Below the pieces are notes generated by a model. That model did not search any database and had not been told where the DNA came from. It saw only the letters and a list, made by a program, of their open reading frames with translations. This document shows positions 45,894 to 59,705 of a DNA stretch of 64,000 nt, piece by piece. Both the position numbers and the translations under genes were made by a program. The stretch covers positions 186,001 through 250,000 of the forward strand of contig CALKBZ010000003.1 of the NCBI GenBank assembly GCA_937775295.1, given 5' to 3'. Numbering within the stretch: position 1 is the first letter of the stretch; each line of letters opens with the position of its first letter. This DNA is from an uncultured Opitutales bacterium (GTDB lineage: Bacteria; Verrucomicrobiota; Verrucomicrobiia; Opitutales; Coraliomargaritaceae).

Positions 45894-46880
45894 ATGCCTC
45901 ATATTACCACAGGAACTCCAGAGCACGCGGCGCTGCAGGCGCTGGCCGAACGTATGGGCGAGGCCGAATTTGCAGCGCGCCTACAAGCGGAGCAAAGCAT
46001 GCGCGCGCGGCGCGGTGTGGGGGATAGTCGAGGCTGGTTTCGCTTTGAGCATTGCTGGAATGTTTACGGCTTTATTCGAAGCTGCTTAAAACTGACTGGC
46101 CTGTGGGCGCGAGCGCATCGTAATTACTTTGATATACAAGTCGTGCAAAATGAGGTGGTATTGGAGCGCCTGCCTGCCGCATTTGATGGTTTCACCATTT
46201 TGCAACTGACGGATCTGCATGCCGACCTACACCCGGATTTTTCAGCCGCGGTGCGGCGCGTGATTGCGCCTTTGCAGTACGATGTGATGGCCCTCACTGG
46301 CGACTTTCGCACCTGCACTTACAGTGATCACTCAGGCGCAACTGAGGCGACTATTGAAATGTTAAAAGCGGTCGAGGTGCCGCGCTACGCCATTCTCGGC
46401 AATCATGACTCATTGGCTAAAGTGCCTGTGCTGGAAGCGGCCGGTATACAGTTTCTGTTGAATGAGCATGCAGTGCTGCGGCGTGGCGACGCGGCGCTGT
46501 ATTTGGTCGGCATCGACGACCCGAATTATTACAAGAGCTATAATTTCGAGCATGCGCTCGCTGGTGTGCCCGATGATGCCTGCAAGGTGTTGTTGTCGCA
46601 CTCGCCAGAAACCTACCGGGCCGCGCAACAGTTCGGCTTCGATTTCCTGATGGCGGGGCACACGCATGGCGGGCAGATTTGCCTGCCCGGCGGCCGGGTG
46701 CTGGTGCACGATCGCAGTGCGCCGCGCCACGTCCTTTCGGGCGTGTGGCGCGAGGGCCCGTTGCAGGGCTACACCAGTCGCGGCACGGGCGCGTCGGGCT
46801 TGCCCGTGCGGCTTAATTGTATGCCGGAAGTGACGCTGCATGTTTTGCGTTGCGGCTCGGCCGGGGGGCTGACTGCTTGA
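45894..46880 (+). CDS. Metallophosphoesterase, YaeI-like
   Basis: A 328-aa calcineurin-fold phosphoesterase. The metal-binding motifs appear in order: LTDLHAD, LTGDFR, LGNHDSL, LLSHSP and AGHTHGGQI. An N-terminal segment with RFEHCWNVYGFIRSCLK precedes them; no clear membrane helix. Relatives of this group include E. coli YaeI, but the substrate is not known. It ends 4 nt before hrpB begins, so the two are likely cotranscribed. GC content rises noticeably in this gene and hrpB. Confidence 0.87.
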   Translation: MPHITTGTPEHAALQALAERMGEAEFAARLQAEQSMRARRGVGDSRGWFRFEHCWNVYGFIRSCLKLTGLWARAHRNYFDIQVVQNEVVLERLPAAFDGFTILQLTDLHADLHPDFSAAVRRVIAPLQYDVMALTGDFRTCTYSDHSGATEATIEMLKAVEVPRYAILGNHDSLAKVPVLEAAGIQFLLNEHAVLRRGDAALYLVGIDDPNYYKSYNFEHALAGVPDDACKVLLSHSPETYRAAQQFGFDFLMAGHTHGGQICLPGGRVLVHDRSAPRHVLSGVWREGPLQGYTSRGTGASGLPVRLNCMPEVTLHVLRCGSAGGLTA

Positions 46881-46884
46881 CGCT

Positions 46885-49441
<2,557 letters not shown>

Positions 49442-49540
49442 GGCTGAGAGCTGAGAGCTGAGACTTGAGGGCTGAGACCTCAGGGCTGAGAGCCGGAGGT
49501 CTGAGAGCCGGAGGTCTGAGAGCCGGAGATCTGCCGGAGA
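49442..49540. repeat. GA-rich tandem repeats after hrpB
   Basis: Copies of GCTGAGA (49444 on) lead into three near-exact copies of a 15-bp unit, GAGAGCCGGAGGTCT, ending near 49532. Similar GA-rich words are found at 45717 and, inside hrpA, near 13360. No gene is present here. Confidence 0.7.
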
Positions 49541-49571
49541 TGGCGTAGCAATGCCGGTGTTACGCGAGTCA

Positions 49572-50588
49572 CTACTTCATCATGGCAAAGATCGCGATCG
49601 CTAGCGCGATGCGATACCAGGCGAAGACTGCGAGACCATGCTTACTAAGATAGCCGACTAGCCATTTGACCGCGAGTGCGGCGGCGACGAAGGCGACGAT
49701 GCAGCCGACTAGCACGGGGCCGATGTTGAGGGCTGCAAGCATTTCGGAGCCGTCGGTTAGGAATTTATAAGCAGAGGCGGCACTGAGTGTGATCAGCCCC
49801 AGCAGAAAACTAAACTCCGCTGCGTGGGCGGGCGACAGTCCTGCGAGATAGCCGCCGACGATGGTTGCCATCGAGCGACTGGTGCCGGGCCACATAGCAA
49901 AGCACTGGCAAAAACCGATCATCACCGACTTGCCGAGAGTCAGCTCGGTCAGGCCAGGGCCGTCTTCGGGCGGCACGGCGCCTTTGTTGCCGTGCTGACG
50001 CCAACGCTCGACGATCAGCATTACGAATGCGCCGACGATGAGAGCACCGGCGACGGCAAAGGTATTGTCGCCAAGTGCGGATTCGATCAGGTCATTAAGT
50101 AATAAGCCGAGTACGGCGGCAGGGATGAAGGCGACGATGAGGTTGATCGCGAGTTTGAGTCCGTTGCGGTCTTTGCCGAGACAGCCTAGAATGAGAGTGA
50201 GAATCGTGCGCCAATAGAGCAGCACAACTGCGACGATCGCTCCAGCCTGAATGACGATCACATAAGCATATGCGGCGTCGCCGATAGTGTAGGGGCGTAG
50301 CTTGCCATCGTCGTCTTCGACTAGGATCGGCGTGCCGCTCTGGTCGGTCATCGGTGCGTCGCCATCGAGGCCGAGCAGGGCGTTGGCAATAATGAGGTGA
50401 CCGGTGGAGGAGACCGGCAGGAACTCGGTCAAGCCTTCGACCAGTCCGAGGATCACGGCGTCCGAATAGCTTAAGCCTGCAGAGCTTGAGGGTGCTTGCT
50501 TTAAAGTGGCGATCCTTGGCTCCGCGCCATGTGCGAGCGAGCCGAACAATAAATAAAAGGCTAGGATTAGGGTTCCAGTTCGTTGCAT
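49572..50588 (-). CDS. uppP: Undecaprenyl-diphosphatase
   Basis: Membrane phosphatase (338 aa) that recycles the lipid carrier undecaprenyl-phosphate for peptidoglycan and other envelope polymers. Active-site motifs are GLVEGLTEFLPVSSTGH and PGTSRSM, set in about eight hydrophobic helices. It is longer than typical UppP (about 270 aa) because of an N-terminal signal-like extension (LILAFYLLFGSLAHGAEP, then a short linker) and a polar insertion of about 30 residues (DAPMTDQSGTPILVEDDDG) after the first motif. Whether the extension is cleaved is unknown. It is divergent from trpD. Confidence 0.92.
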   Translation of the reverse strand: MQRTGTLILAFYLLFGSLAHGAEPRIATLKQAPSSSAGLSYSDAVILGLVEGLTEFLPVSSTGHLIIANALLGLDGDAPMTDQSGTPILVEDDDGKLRPYTIGDAAYAYVIVIQAGAIVAVVLLYWRTILTLILGCLGKDRNGLKLAINLIVAFIPAAVLGLLLNDLIESALGDNTFAVAGALIVGAFVMLIVERWRQHGNKGAVPPEDGPGLTELTLGKSVMIGFCQCFAMWPGTSRSMATIVGGYLAGLSPAHAAEFSFLLGLITLSAASAYKFLTDGSEMLAALNIGPVLVGCIVAFVAAALAVKWLVGYLSKHGLAVFAWYRIALAIAIFAMMK

Positions 50589-50723
50589 CGTGGCAAGCTA
50601 CTTGGATTAGCGTCTAATGGAAGACGTAATGTGAGCTGCGGAGATTTTCTATTTTGGTGGAGTTAGGCTTTTAGCTTGAGCTTAAAGGAGGAAGTCTTTG
50701 CCATCCAAGGACTATCCTTTATT

Positions 50724-51782
50724 ATGCAAGCACTCAAACCATTTACAGATATTCTAAGCGCAGGTGTCGACCTTGAGGCCGATCAGGCGACCGTGGTTGC
50801 CGAACTTTTGATTCGCTCGGATGTGTCTGCGACTTCGAAACGCGAGTGCCTGCTGGCCTTAGCGCACAAGGGGGAAACCGCGACCGAGGTAGCGGCTTTT
50901 GCGCATGCCTTTCGTGAGCATGCAGTGGATCCAGGCGTGGACGAGTGGGCTAGTCGTGCGATTGATGTGTGTGGCACGGGCGGCGATGGTTCGGGCACGT
51001 TTAATATATCGACGGCGGTTTCGTTTGTGGTGGCTGCGGCGGGCGTCCCTGTGTTCAAGCATGGCAATCGCTCGATTACTTCGAAGTGTGGCAGTGCGGA
51101 TCTAATGGAAGCGCTTGGCATTCGCCTTGATGCGCCGCATGAGCTGTTGCGTGAGTCGCTGCATGCGTTGAATTTCGGTTTCTTTTTTGCGCCAGCATAC
51201 CACCCGGCGTTTAAAGAGATCATGCCTGTGCGGCGTGCCTTGGCGGAAGAGGGGCAGCGCACGATTTTTAATCTGTTGGGGCCGTTGATTAATCCTGGTC
51301 GGCCTGCGCATCAACTGTTGGGGGTGTTCTCTGAGGCTTGGGTGCAACCGTTGGCAGATGCGCTCGGTGAGCTCGAATTGTCGGCAGGAATCGTGGCGCA
51401 TGGTCGGCCTCAAGTCGGCAGTGCATTGGATGAGTTGAGCTGTGCAGGGCAGAATTTTGTAGCGGGCTTTGGCGCTCTGGCGTCGATCCCGAAGACCTTG
51501 AGTCCCGCGGATGTCGGCCTGAGTGCCTGTGAGTTTTCTGATTTAAACGGTGGCGATGTCACCGAGAATTTAGCCACGATGCATGCTTTACTAAGTGGCG
51601 CTGCTGATGCGGTGCCCACTGGTTTGCGAGACAGTGTTTTGTTCAATGCGGGGGTGGCGCTGTGGATCGCGGGTGCGGCTTCGGATGCAGCAGCAGGAGT
51701 GGCGCAAGCGCGTGAGACGTTGCAAAGTGGTGCCGTCGAGCAGTGGTTGCAGCGTGTGCGTGAATTTTATACAAAAGGTTAA
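50724..51782 (+). CDS. trpD: Anthranilate phosphoribosyltransferase
   Basis: TrpD (352 aa) joins anthranilate and PRPP in tryptophan synthesis. The PRPP-binding CGTGGDGSGTFNIS, the KHGNRSITSKCGSADLMEALG stretch and FNLLGPLINPGRPAHQLLGV are all present. Start taken at ATG 50724 (MQALKPFTDIL), a normal TrpD opening; a TTG at 50676 would add 16 unrelated residues. It is not beside other trp genes but is followed 17 nt on by glmM, so it is probably cotranscribed with it. Confidence 0.95.
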   Translation: MQALKPFTDILSAGVDLEADQATVVAELLIRSDVSATSKRECLLALAHKGETATEVAAFAHAFREHAVDPGVDEWASRAIDVCGTGGDGSGTFNISTAVSFVVAAAGVPVFKHGNRSITSKCGSADLMEALGIRLDAPHELLRESLHALNFGFFFAPAYHPAFKEIMPVRRALAEEGQRTIFNLLGPLINPGRPAHQLLGVFSEAWVQPLADALGELELSAGIVAHGRPQVGSALDELSCAGQNFVAGFGALASIPKTLSPADVGLSACEFSDLNGGDVTENLATMHALLSGAADAVPTGLRDSVLFNAGVALWIAGAASDAAAGVAQARETLQSGAVEQWLQRVREFYTKG

Positions 51783-51799
51783 GTCTAAAGAGTTTTATT

Positions 51800-53152
51800 A
51801 TGGGTAAATATTTTGGCACAGATGGCATCCGTGGTCCTGTAGGCGGGGATTTAATTAATACGGATGTGGCCTATCGTTTGGGATCGGCCTTAGGACGCTA
51901 TTTGAAGCAGTACAAACCAGAGCTGCCATTAAATGCAGTGATTGGGCGAGATACGCGCTTAAGTGGGCCAGAGCTGAGCGGTGCATTGATCCAGGGGCTC
52001 AATCAACATGGCGTCTATGTGCATGACCTTGGGATCGTGCCCACGCCATCGATTGCGCAGTCATTGCTGGAACAGCAGGCCGATATTGGTATCGCCGTGA
52101 CGGCGTCGCACAATCCGGCATCAGACAATGGCATTAAGCTGTTCGACGGTCGTGGCTGTAAATTTGATGACGCCGAAGAGGCTCGCATCGAAGCATTGCT
52201 CGATGCTGAGCCGTCGGCAGCAGCTGATTTGCCGATGGCTAAAGCGTACCCATTGGATGGTGCCGCTTATTATATTAACTATGCGCGGTCTTTAATGGAT
52301 CAGAATTGCCTGTCGGACTGGAAGGTCGTGCTCGATCTTGCCAATGGCGCGGGCAGTGAGACGACTCCAGCGGTGTTTGCGCGTTGGGGAGCAGAGCTCA
52401 TCCTGATTGGAGACAATCCAGATGGTGAGAATATTAATCAAGGCGTGGGCAGCGAGCATCCTGAGCGGCTGGGTGCGGCCGTGGTCAAGCACGGAGCGAA
52501 GCTAGGTATTGCCCATGATGGCGATGCCGATCGTTTAGTTGTTTGCGATGAATCGGGCACGGTGGTGGATGGTGATATTTTACTCGGTCTATTTGCGGTC
52601 TATGCGCTGCGCTCGGGGGCACTCAAAAGTGATACGCTTGTTGCAACTATACAAAGTAACCTCGGCCTCGACCATGCGGTGCGCGATGCTGGCGGCAAGG
52701 TTGAACGGACTGACGTTGGTGATCGTAATGTCGCGCAGAAGATGCGTGAGATCGGTTCGAATGTCGGCGGTGAATCTTCTGGCCATATTATTTTATCGGA
52801 TTTTGCGACCACGGGCGACGGCCTTCTGGCTGGGATTAAGTTGATCGATTTGATGTGCAAGACCAAGAAATCGTTGTCTGAATTGCGCCAGGAAATAGTC
52901 TTGTTCCCGCAAGCGACCTTGAATCTTGCTGTCGCAGAAAAGAAACCATTGGCGTCACTGAAAACGCTCAGCGCTGCGGTCGCAGCAATCGAGAAGGACT
53001 TCGGTGAGGATGGTCGTGTTCTGATTCGTTATTCAGGGACGGAGCCAAAATTGCGCTTATTGGTCGAGGGCAAGGACGAAAAGCGTGTGGTTGCTGGATT
53101 AAAAGACTTGGAAAAAGCCGCTTGTTGCGATTTGGATGTTATAGCACGTTAA
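51800..53152 (+). CDS. glmM: Phosphoglucosamine mutase
   Basis: GlmM (450 aa) converts glucosamine-6-phosphate to glucosamine-1-phosphate on the way to UDP-GlcNAc. It opens MGKYFGTDGIRGPVG, has the phospho-Ser loop TASHNPASDNG (Ser103), the Mg loop DGDADR, the GGESSGHII sugar-binding loop, and the C-terminal RYSGTEPKLRLLVEGKD. It lies 17 nt after trpD and 40 nt before a TPR gene. The product supplies peptidoglycan and lipid A synthesis. Confidence 0.97.
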   Translation: MGKYFGTDGIRGPVGGDLINTDVAYRLGSALGRYLKQYKPELPLNAVIGRDTRLSGPELSGALIQGLNQHGVYVHDLGIVPTPSIAQSLLEQQADIGIAVTASHNPASDNGIKLFDGRGCKFDDAEEARIEALLDAEPSAAADLPMAKAYPLDGAAYYINYARSLMDQNCLSDWKVVLDLANGAGSETTPAVFARWGAELILIGDNPDGENINQGVGSEHPERLGAAVVKHGAKLGIAHDGDADRLVVCDESGTVVDGDILLGLFAVYALRSGALKSDTLVATIQSNLGLDHAVRDAGGKVERTDVGDRNVAQKMREIGSNVGGESSGHIILSDFATTGDGLLAGIKLIDLMCKTKKSLSELRQEIVLFPQATLNLAVAEKKPLASLKTLSAAVAAIEKDFGEDGRVLIRYSGTEPKLRLLVEGKDEKRVVAGLKDLEKAACCDLDVIAR

Positions 53153-53192
53153 TCGCCCCTGATCGAACGCGCATCGGTATAGCCTTAATATT

Positions 53193-54593
53193 ATGGAAGA
53201 AGTTGCTCTTAAAGATCTCGATCCCCGCCTTCAAAAGCAGATTGAAAACGCTCGCAAAGCGGTGGATAAGAATCCCTCTTACGCTGTCGATATTATGTTT
53301 AATATTCTCACTCGTCATCCGGAATGTCTGGATGCACGTAAGATTCTTCGCCAAGCGCAACAACGCGCCACTGCCGGGAAGAGTAAAGGATTGGGCGGCC
53401 TCATCTCAAAAGTGACTAGTATCCCATTTTCGATGTTCAGTAATGCGAAGATCAAAAAGGATCCAGCAGGGGCATTGGTTTCAGCAGAGCAGCTGTTGAA
53501 TGCAAATGCTTCGAATGTCACTGCTCACAAAGTGGTCGGTGCGGCTGCTGAAGCATTGGGATTGCTTGAGACGACGGCCTTCGCCTATGAAGAAATTCGT
53601 AAGATCGAGCCAGCCAATGCGGAAAATATTAAAGCGCTTATGTCTGCCTATATTGATGTCGGTAAAAGTGAGGAGGCGATTCGCATCGGGGATGCGGCGT
53701 ATCACGAGCATCCCGCAGACGCCGAAATTCAGTCGTTGATCAAGAAGGCCTCGGTCGAGCAGTCGATTAATAAGGGCAAATGGGAAGAGGACGAAAGCTT
53801 CCGTGATAAGCTTAAGGACGAAGAAGAAGCGCAGCGGTTGGAGCAAGCTGGTCGCGCAAAGACTGGCGACGATGGGTTGCGTTCAATGATTGTAGATGCC
53901 AAGGCCTCAATTGCTGAACAACCAGACAATATCAATTTTTATCGCGAGATTTCCAGCAACTATCGCAAGCTCGGAGAGTTTGATGATGCGTTGGAGTGGA
54001 TCGGCAAGGCCCGCCAGCTCGAGTCAGGTAGCGCGGACGTCAATCTTGAGCGGCTCGAAGGCACGCTCAAGCGCGAGAAAATGGCGCATGCCATCACTGC
54101 GAAGGAGGAGGAGCTTGAGGCAAATCCAGAGAGCGTAGAACTTCAGAGTGCGCTCGAAGCACTTCGCCACGATGAACGTGTCTTCCGTCTCGCTCAGGCT
54201 GAAGATATTGTTCAGCGCTACCCGAATGAATTTAGCTACCGCTACGAACTTGGCGAACTTTACCATGCTGAAGGCGAAACAGATAAAGCGATTAAAGAGC
54301 TTCAACTCGCACAACGTAGCCCGAAGGTGCGTATTGATGCGTTAATTCTTCTCGGTAAGGCTTATAAGGTGAAGGGCTTCTCTGATCTTGCTGCCGAACA
54401 ACTGAACTTAGCGAAGTCTGAAATTTCGGGTATCACTGAGCAGAAGAAGGACGTGCTGTACGAACTCGGTTCTTGCTACGAAGAGCAGGGCGACATGGAT
54501 AAAGCGATGGTTGAGTTCAAGGCACTTTACGGCGCTGATATCAGCTACCGCGACGTGTCGCAGAAGATCGACGACTTCTACTCGCAGAAATAG
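53193..54593 (+). CDS. TPR repeat protein of unknown role
   Basis: A 466-aa soluble protein without a signal peptide. It starts MEEVALKDLDPRLQKQIENARKAVDKNPSYAVDI and carries at least six TPR-like helix pairs (for example NASNVTAHKVVGAAAEALG, PDNINFYREISSNYRKLGEFDDAL, PNEFSYRYELGELYHAEGETDKA, DVLYELGSCYEEQGDMDKAM). A charged coiled segment lies near residues 190-225. Similar proteins recur in PVC genomes as I recall, with no known function. It follows glmM in what looks like one transcription unit ending at the terminator at 54627. Confidence 0.75.
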   Translation: MEEVALKDLDPRLQKQIENARKAVDKNPSYAVDIMFNILTRHPECLDARKILRQAQQRATAGKSKGLGGLISKVTSIPFSMFSNAKIKKDPAGALVSAEQLLNANASNVTAHKVVGAAAEALGLLETTAFAYEEIRKIEPANAENIKALMSAYIDVGKSEEAIRIGDAAYHEHPADAEIQSLIKKASVEQSINKGKWEEDESFRDKLKDEEEAQRLEQAGRAKTGDDGLRSMIVDAKASIAEQPDNINFYREISSNYRKLGEFDDALEWIGKARQLESGSADVNLERLEGTLKREKMAHAITAKEEELEANPESVELQSALEALRHDERVFRLAQAEDIVQRYPNEFSYRYELGELYHAEGETDKAIKELQLAQRSPKVRIDALILLGKAYKVKGFSDLAAEQLNLAKSEISGITEQKKDVLYELGSCYEEQGDMDKAMVEFKALYGADISYRDVSQKIDDFYSQK

Positions 54594-54626
54594 TCGCTCG
54601 GCTATCGGGGAATTTTTTTAACAATG

Positions 54627-54652
54627 GCGTGGGTTTTGCCCGCGCTATTTTT
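54627..54652 (+). terminator. Rho-independent terminator after the TPR gene
   Basis: A 7-bp GC stem, GCGTGGG (54627-54633) with CCCGCGC (54639-54645), one G-T pair, 5-nt loop, then TATTTTTG. It lies 34 nt after the TPR gene stop. Confidence 0.75.
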
Positions 54653-54779
54653 GCGTCTCAGTGTCAGAGTCACTAATCTTCTGGGGCGACTGCGTTTAGC
54701 CGGCCGACGCAGATGCTAAACGTAACCTGGGGTTGGTGTCTCTGCGAAGGTGTGCTGCGCGTTGAACAGTTAAGTCGAT

Positions 54780-56081
54780 TTACGCTTCAGCAATCAGCAG
54801 GAATGCGCCGGCACCATCGTGTCCGGTTTCCCACGGCAGGCTGATTGCGCTGTCTTTAAGCGAGAATCGTTCACCTGCTGCGGATCCCAGGAAGTCATCG
54901 ACGACTTCTTGGTTCTCGTCTGTCTCGATACTGCAAGTACTGTAGACCAGTCGCCCGCCGGGTTTGACGCACAGTGAGGCGGCTGCAAGCAGTTGCTTTT
55001 GTAGGAAGGCGCAATTACTGACGTCTCTACCGCGCAGGCGCCATTTGACGTCGGTGCGACGCTGAATTACACCCGTGTTGGAGCAGGGGGCGTCGAGCAT
55101 GACGGCATCATATTGCACTGGTAGGCCTTGCTCTTCGAAGGCCGCAGCGTCGAGTTCGAGTAAATCGCCTTCGAGGATGGTGCACTTAAGTGTAGTTGTC
55201 GCGAGGTGCTCGAGGTTTTCACTGAGCCGTTGGATGCGATTGCCAGGTAGGTCGAGTGCAACGATGTGGCCCTCGAGCTGCATGAGATGGGCGATGTCGT
55301 AAGCTTTGCCACCTGGAGCGGCACACAGATCGAGCACGTTATCGCCTTTTTTAGGTGCGAGTAGACCCGGGGCAAGTCGAGTCGAAGGGTCTTTGACGTA
55401 TGCATTCCCTTTATTAAGTAGTGGATGCAAGTCCTCTTTCCACGAGGCAGCAGCAGAAACCTTGTAGAATTGATCCCATTGTGTCGTCTCGAGCCCCTTC
55501 GGTAGTTCACTGGGCGTGTCGTAGAGCTTGAGGTAAGTGGCTGGGATACGTTGATTCCATTCCATCAGTTTAATCGCGGTGGGCGGGCCAAATTCTTTAT
55601 TCCAGCGTTTGAATAACCATTTTGGAGTGCTAAAGTACGCGTCGGGTCGATTGCTTGGGTGGGTCGCGTCGAGCGCTTCGGGGAGTTTGCGCAATACCGC
55701 ATTGAGCAGGCCAGTCTCGGATTGTGCGGCCTGACTTTTACTACGCTCGACGGCATGGTGCACGATTTTAGGGTGCTTTTCTACCGGGCTAGAGAGCATT
55801 TCAAAGCCAGCTACGAGGAAAATCGCCTCGATCAGTGCACGTGGTTTCTGTCGAATAAACGGCTGGAGCGCGTGCTGGACACGGTGCCCATGCCGTAGTG
55901 CCCCAAGAAATAAGGACTGGCAGGTCGCTCTGCGTTCGCCTGAAAAGCCCTCAGGTAAGCGCTCTAGGAGTTGATTCGCCTTGAGGTTTTCAGTGAGATA
56001 GGCTTCGGTAAGAGTGACGGCTCCGTCCCAAGCGCTGGTGTTGGCTATAGATAAGTTGAACTTAATACTTCTCATTAGCAA
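54780..56081 (-). CDS. rsmB: 16S rRNA (cytosine-C5) methyltransferase RsmB family
   Basis: A 433-aa RNA m5C methyltransferase. The N-terminal NusB-like helical domain (LFLGALRHGHRVQHAL, AIFLVAGFEML, VHHAVERSKS) identifies the RsmB/Sun type, which modifies C967 of 16S rRNA in E. coli. The methyltransferase domain has LDLCAAPGGKAYDI for SAM, MLDAPCSNTG (motif IV Cys) and YSTCSIETDENQ with the catalytic Cys of motif VI. It is convergent with the TPR gene and divergent from greA, with a 58-bp gap on that side. Confidence 0.93.
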   Translation of the reverse strand: MLMRSIKFNLSIANTSAWDGAVTLTEAYLTENLKANQLLERLPEGFSGERRATCQSLFLGALRHGHRVQHALQPFIRQKPRALIEAIFLVAGFEMLSSPVEKHPKIVHHAVERSKSQAAQSETGLLNAVLRKLPEALDATHPSNRPDAYFSTPKWLFKRWNKEFGPPTAIKLMEWNQRIPATYLKLYDTPSELPKGLETTQWDQFYKVSAAASWKEDLHPLLNKGNAYVKDPSTRLAPGLLAPKKGDNVLDLCAAPGGKAYDIAHLMQLEGHIVALDLPGNRIQRLSENLEHLATTTLKCTILEGDLLELDAAAFEEQGLPVQYDAVMLDAPCSNTGVIQRRTDVKWRLRGRDVSNCAFLQKQLLAAASLCVKPGGRLVYSTCSIETDENQEVVDDFLGSAAGERFSLKDSAISLPWETGHDGAGAFLLIAEA

Positions 56082-56139
56082 ATAAACTGTGCATATTTCA
56101 ACGTTTACGACCTAAAAAGAACAGCATTTGCAATTTATT

Positions 56140-57999
<1,860 letters not shown>

Positions 58000-58020
58000 T
58001 TCGGCTTTATTTTATATTCA

Positions 58021-58049
58021 AAAACGCCTTCCTCGGAAGGCGTTTTTTT
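58021..58049 (+). terminator. Rho-independent terminator of greA
   Basis: A long stem AAAACGCCTTCC (58021-58032) pairs with GGAAGGCGTTTT (58035-58046) and is followed by more T. It starts 21 nt after the greA stop. Confidence 0.9.
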
Positions 58050-58149
58050 ATCGATCGCTGAAATGTCGTTTTTTTCGCTTCACTGATCGACAATAAGTAT
58101 GTCATAAACAACTTACGTTGATCGATTTATACCCTCACTTTATTTACCC

Positions 58150-58926
58150 ATGATTCGCACATTTGGCCGCTCGGCGTTGACCGTAGTTCATGAGCTTGGG
58201 GAGATCACTATATTTGGGGCAGGTGCTGTGCGCGGCTTCTTTAATCAACGGCACCGTGCGGCAAAATTGATCCTTGCGACGCATGAGATCGGGGTACGTT
58301 GTTTGCCGATCGTCGCGATAGTTGGTTTGTTTACTGGATTGGTGATGGGGCTACAGCTCTACTACACGTTGGTGAAGTTTGGCGGCGAATCGGCCTTGGG
58401 CACTGCGGTGGCGCTTTCGCTGATTCGTGAGCTGGGGCCGGTGTTGACGGCGTTGATGGTGGTCGGGCAGGCGGGTTCGGCGATGGCCTCTGAACTCGGC
58501 ATCCAACGTAATGATGAGCAAATCGATGCATTGCAGACGATGAGCATTGATCCTCGCGGGTATTTAGTGGGGCCGCGTTTGTTGGCGGCTCTATTTTGTT
58601 TCCCGATGCTGACTGCGGTTTTTGATTTGATTGGTATCTTTGGCGGCTATGTCACTGGCAGCCTGTTGTTACATGTAGATGGCGGTGTTTATTGGCACCG
58701 CGTGTTTGAGAGTGTTAGTTGGGCAGATGTGCTCGGCGGTTTTGTCAAGGCAGTGGTGTTTGGTGTTGTGACGATGGCAATTTGCACCTATCGCGGTTTT
58801 AATACGCATCGCAAAGCGTCATTTCCAGGTGTGCGTGGTGTGAGTGAATCAGCAACGCGGGCAGTCGTTTGGTCGAGCGTCATGGTACTCGCGACCGATT
58901 ATTTGATCACTTCCTTTCTTCTATAA
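58150..58926 (+). CDS. mlaE: ABC transporter permease MlaE
   Basis: Inner-membrane permease (258 aa) of the Mla phospholipid-transport ABC system. Hallmarks are VGLFTGLVMGLQLYYTL, SLIRELGPVLTALMVVGQAGSAM and ASELGIQRNDEQIDALQTMSIDP, diagnostic for MlaE/Ttg2B permeases, with five or six hydrophobic helices. It is the first gene of mlaEFDCA and overlaps mlaF by 1 nt (TAATG). Works with MlaF ATPase and MlaD to move lipids between the membranes. Confidence 0.96.
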   Translation: MIRTFGRSALTVVHELGEITIFGAGAVRGFFNQRHRAAKLILATHEIGVRCLPIVAIVGLFTGLVMGLQLYYTLVKFGGESALGTAVALSLIRELGPVLTALMVVGQAGSAMASELGIQRNDEQIDALQTMSIDPRGYLVGPRLLAALFCFPMLTAVFDLIGIFGGYVTGSLLLHVDGGVYWHRVFESVSWADVLGGFVKAVVFGVVTMAICTYRGFNTHRKASFPGVRGVSESATRAVVWSSVMVLATDYLITSFLL

Positions 58927-59690
58927 TGGACGACGTTTTTCTCAAAATCCGCGGGCTGAAGAAGCATTTTGGCGACAACAAGGTGCTCGATGGCGTGAAC
59001 CTCGATGTCGCGCGTTCTTCGGTGACGACGATTATTGGTAAGAGTGGTATCGGCAAGTCGGTGTTATTAAAATGTATCGCGAATTTACTGACACTTGATG
59101 GCGGTGAGATCGAGTTGGATGGTCAACCGATCGAGCACAGTCGTCGTGGATCGAAGGGCAGCGATGCGGTGACTTTCAGCTATATGTTTCAGAATAACGC
59201 GTTGTTTGATTCGATGACGGCGGCGGAGAATGTGGCGTTGCCATTGTTGGAAGCATCGAAGCTGAATAAGTCGGAGATACGCGAGCGTGTCGACGCGATG
59301 TTGGCGCATTTGGGCCTGTCCGAGTCGTCGCAGCGCTATCCCGGCGAGTTATCGGGAGGGATGAGAAAGAGGGTAGCTCTGGCGCGTGCGTTGATTACGA
59401 ATCCTCAAGTGGTATTATTTGATGAGCCCACGACAGGCTTGGACCCTGAGCGTAAGTTTAGCGTATTTGAAATGATTGCGGATTATCGCCAACGTTTTGG
59501 TTTCACCGCATTGCTGGTGAGTCACGATATTCCGGAGGTATTTGAAATCAGTGATCGCGTAGCGTGGCTGGACGAGGGGATAATTAAGTTTTTTGGCAAG
59601 CCATCGGAGTTGGATGCGGATGCAGAATCGGCTCTTTCAGGCTTTTTAAGTAAGGCGAACTACGGGCGTAGTCAGGGATCTAAAAAATAG
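58926..59690 (+). CDS. mlaF: ABC transporter ATP-binding protein MlaF
   Basis: Cytosolic ATPase (254 aa) of the Mla system. Walker A is GKSGIGKS (residues 38-45), Q-loop YMFQNNALFD, signature LSGGMRKRVALARAL, Walker B VVLFDEPTTGLDP and the switch His LLVSHDI. The signature variant LSGGMRKR is typical of MlaF. Start taken at ATG 58926 (MDDVFLKIRGL), which overlaps the mlaE stop by one base; a longer frame to 58869 is rejected as it lies in mlaE. Confidence 0.96.
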   Translation: MDDVFLKIRGLKKHFGDNKVLDGVNLDVARSSVTTIIGKSGIGKSVLLKCIANLLTLDGGEIELDGQPIEHSRRGSKGSDAVTFSYMFQNNALFDSMTAAENVALPLLEASKLNKSEIRERVDAMLAHLGLSESSQRYPGELSGGMRKRVALARALITNPQVVLFDEPTTGLDPERKFSVFEMIADYRQRFGFTALLVSHDIPEVFEISDRVAWLDEGIIKFFGKPSELDADAESALSGFLSKANYGRSQGSKK

Positions 59691-59705
59691 TGGAGAATGT
59701 GAGAT

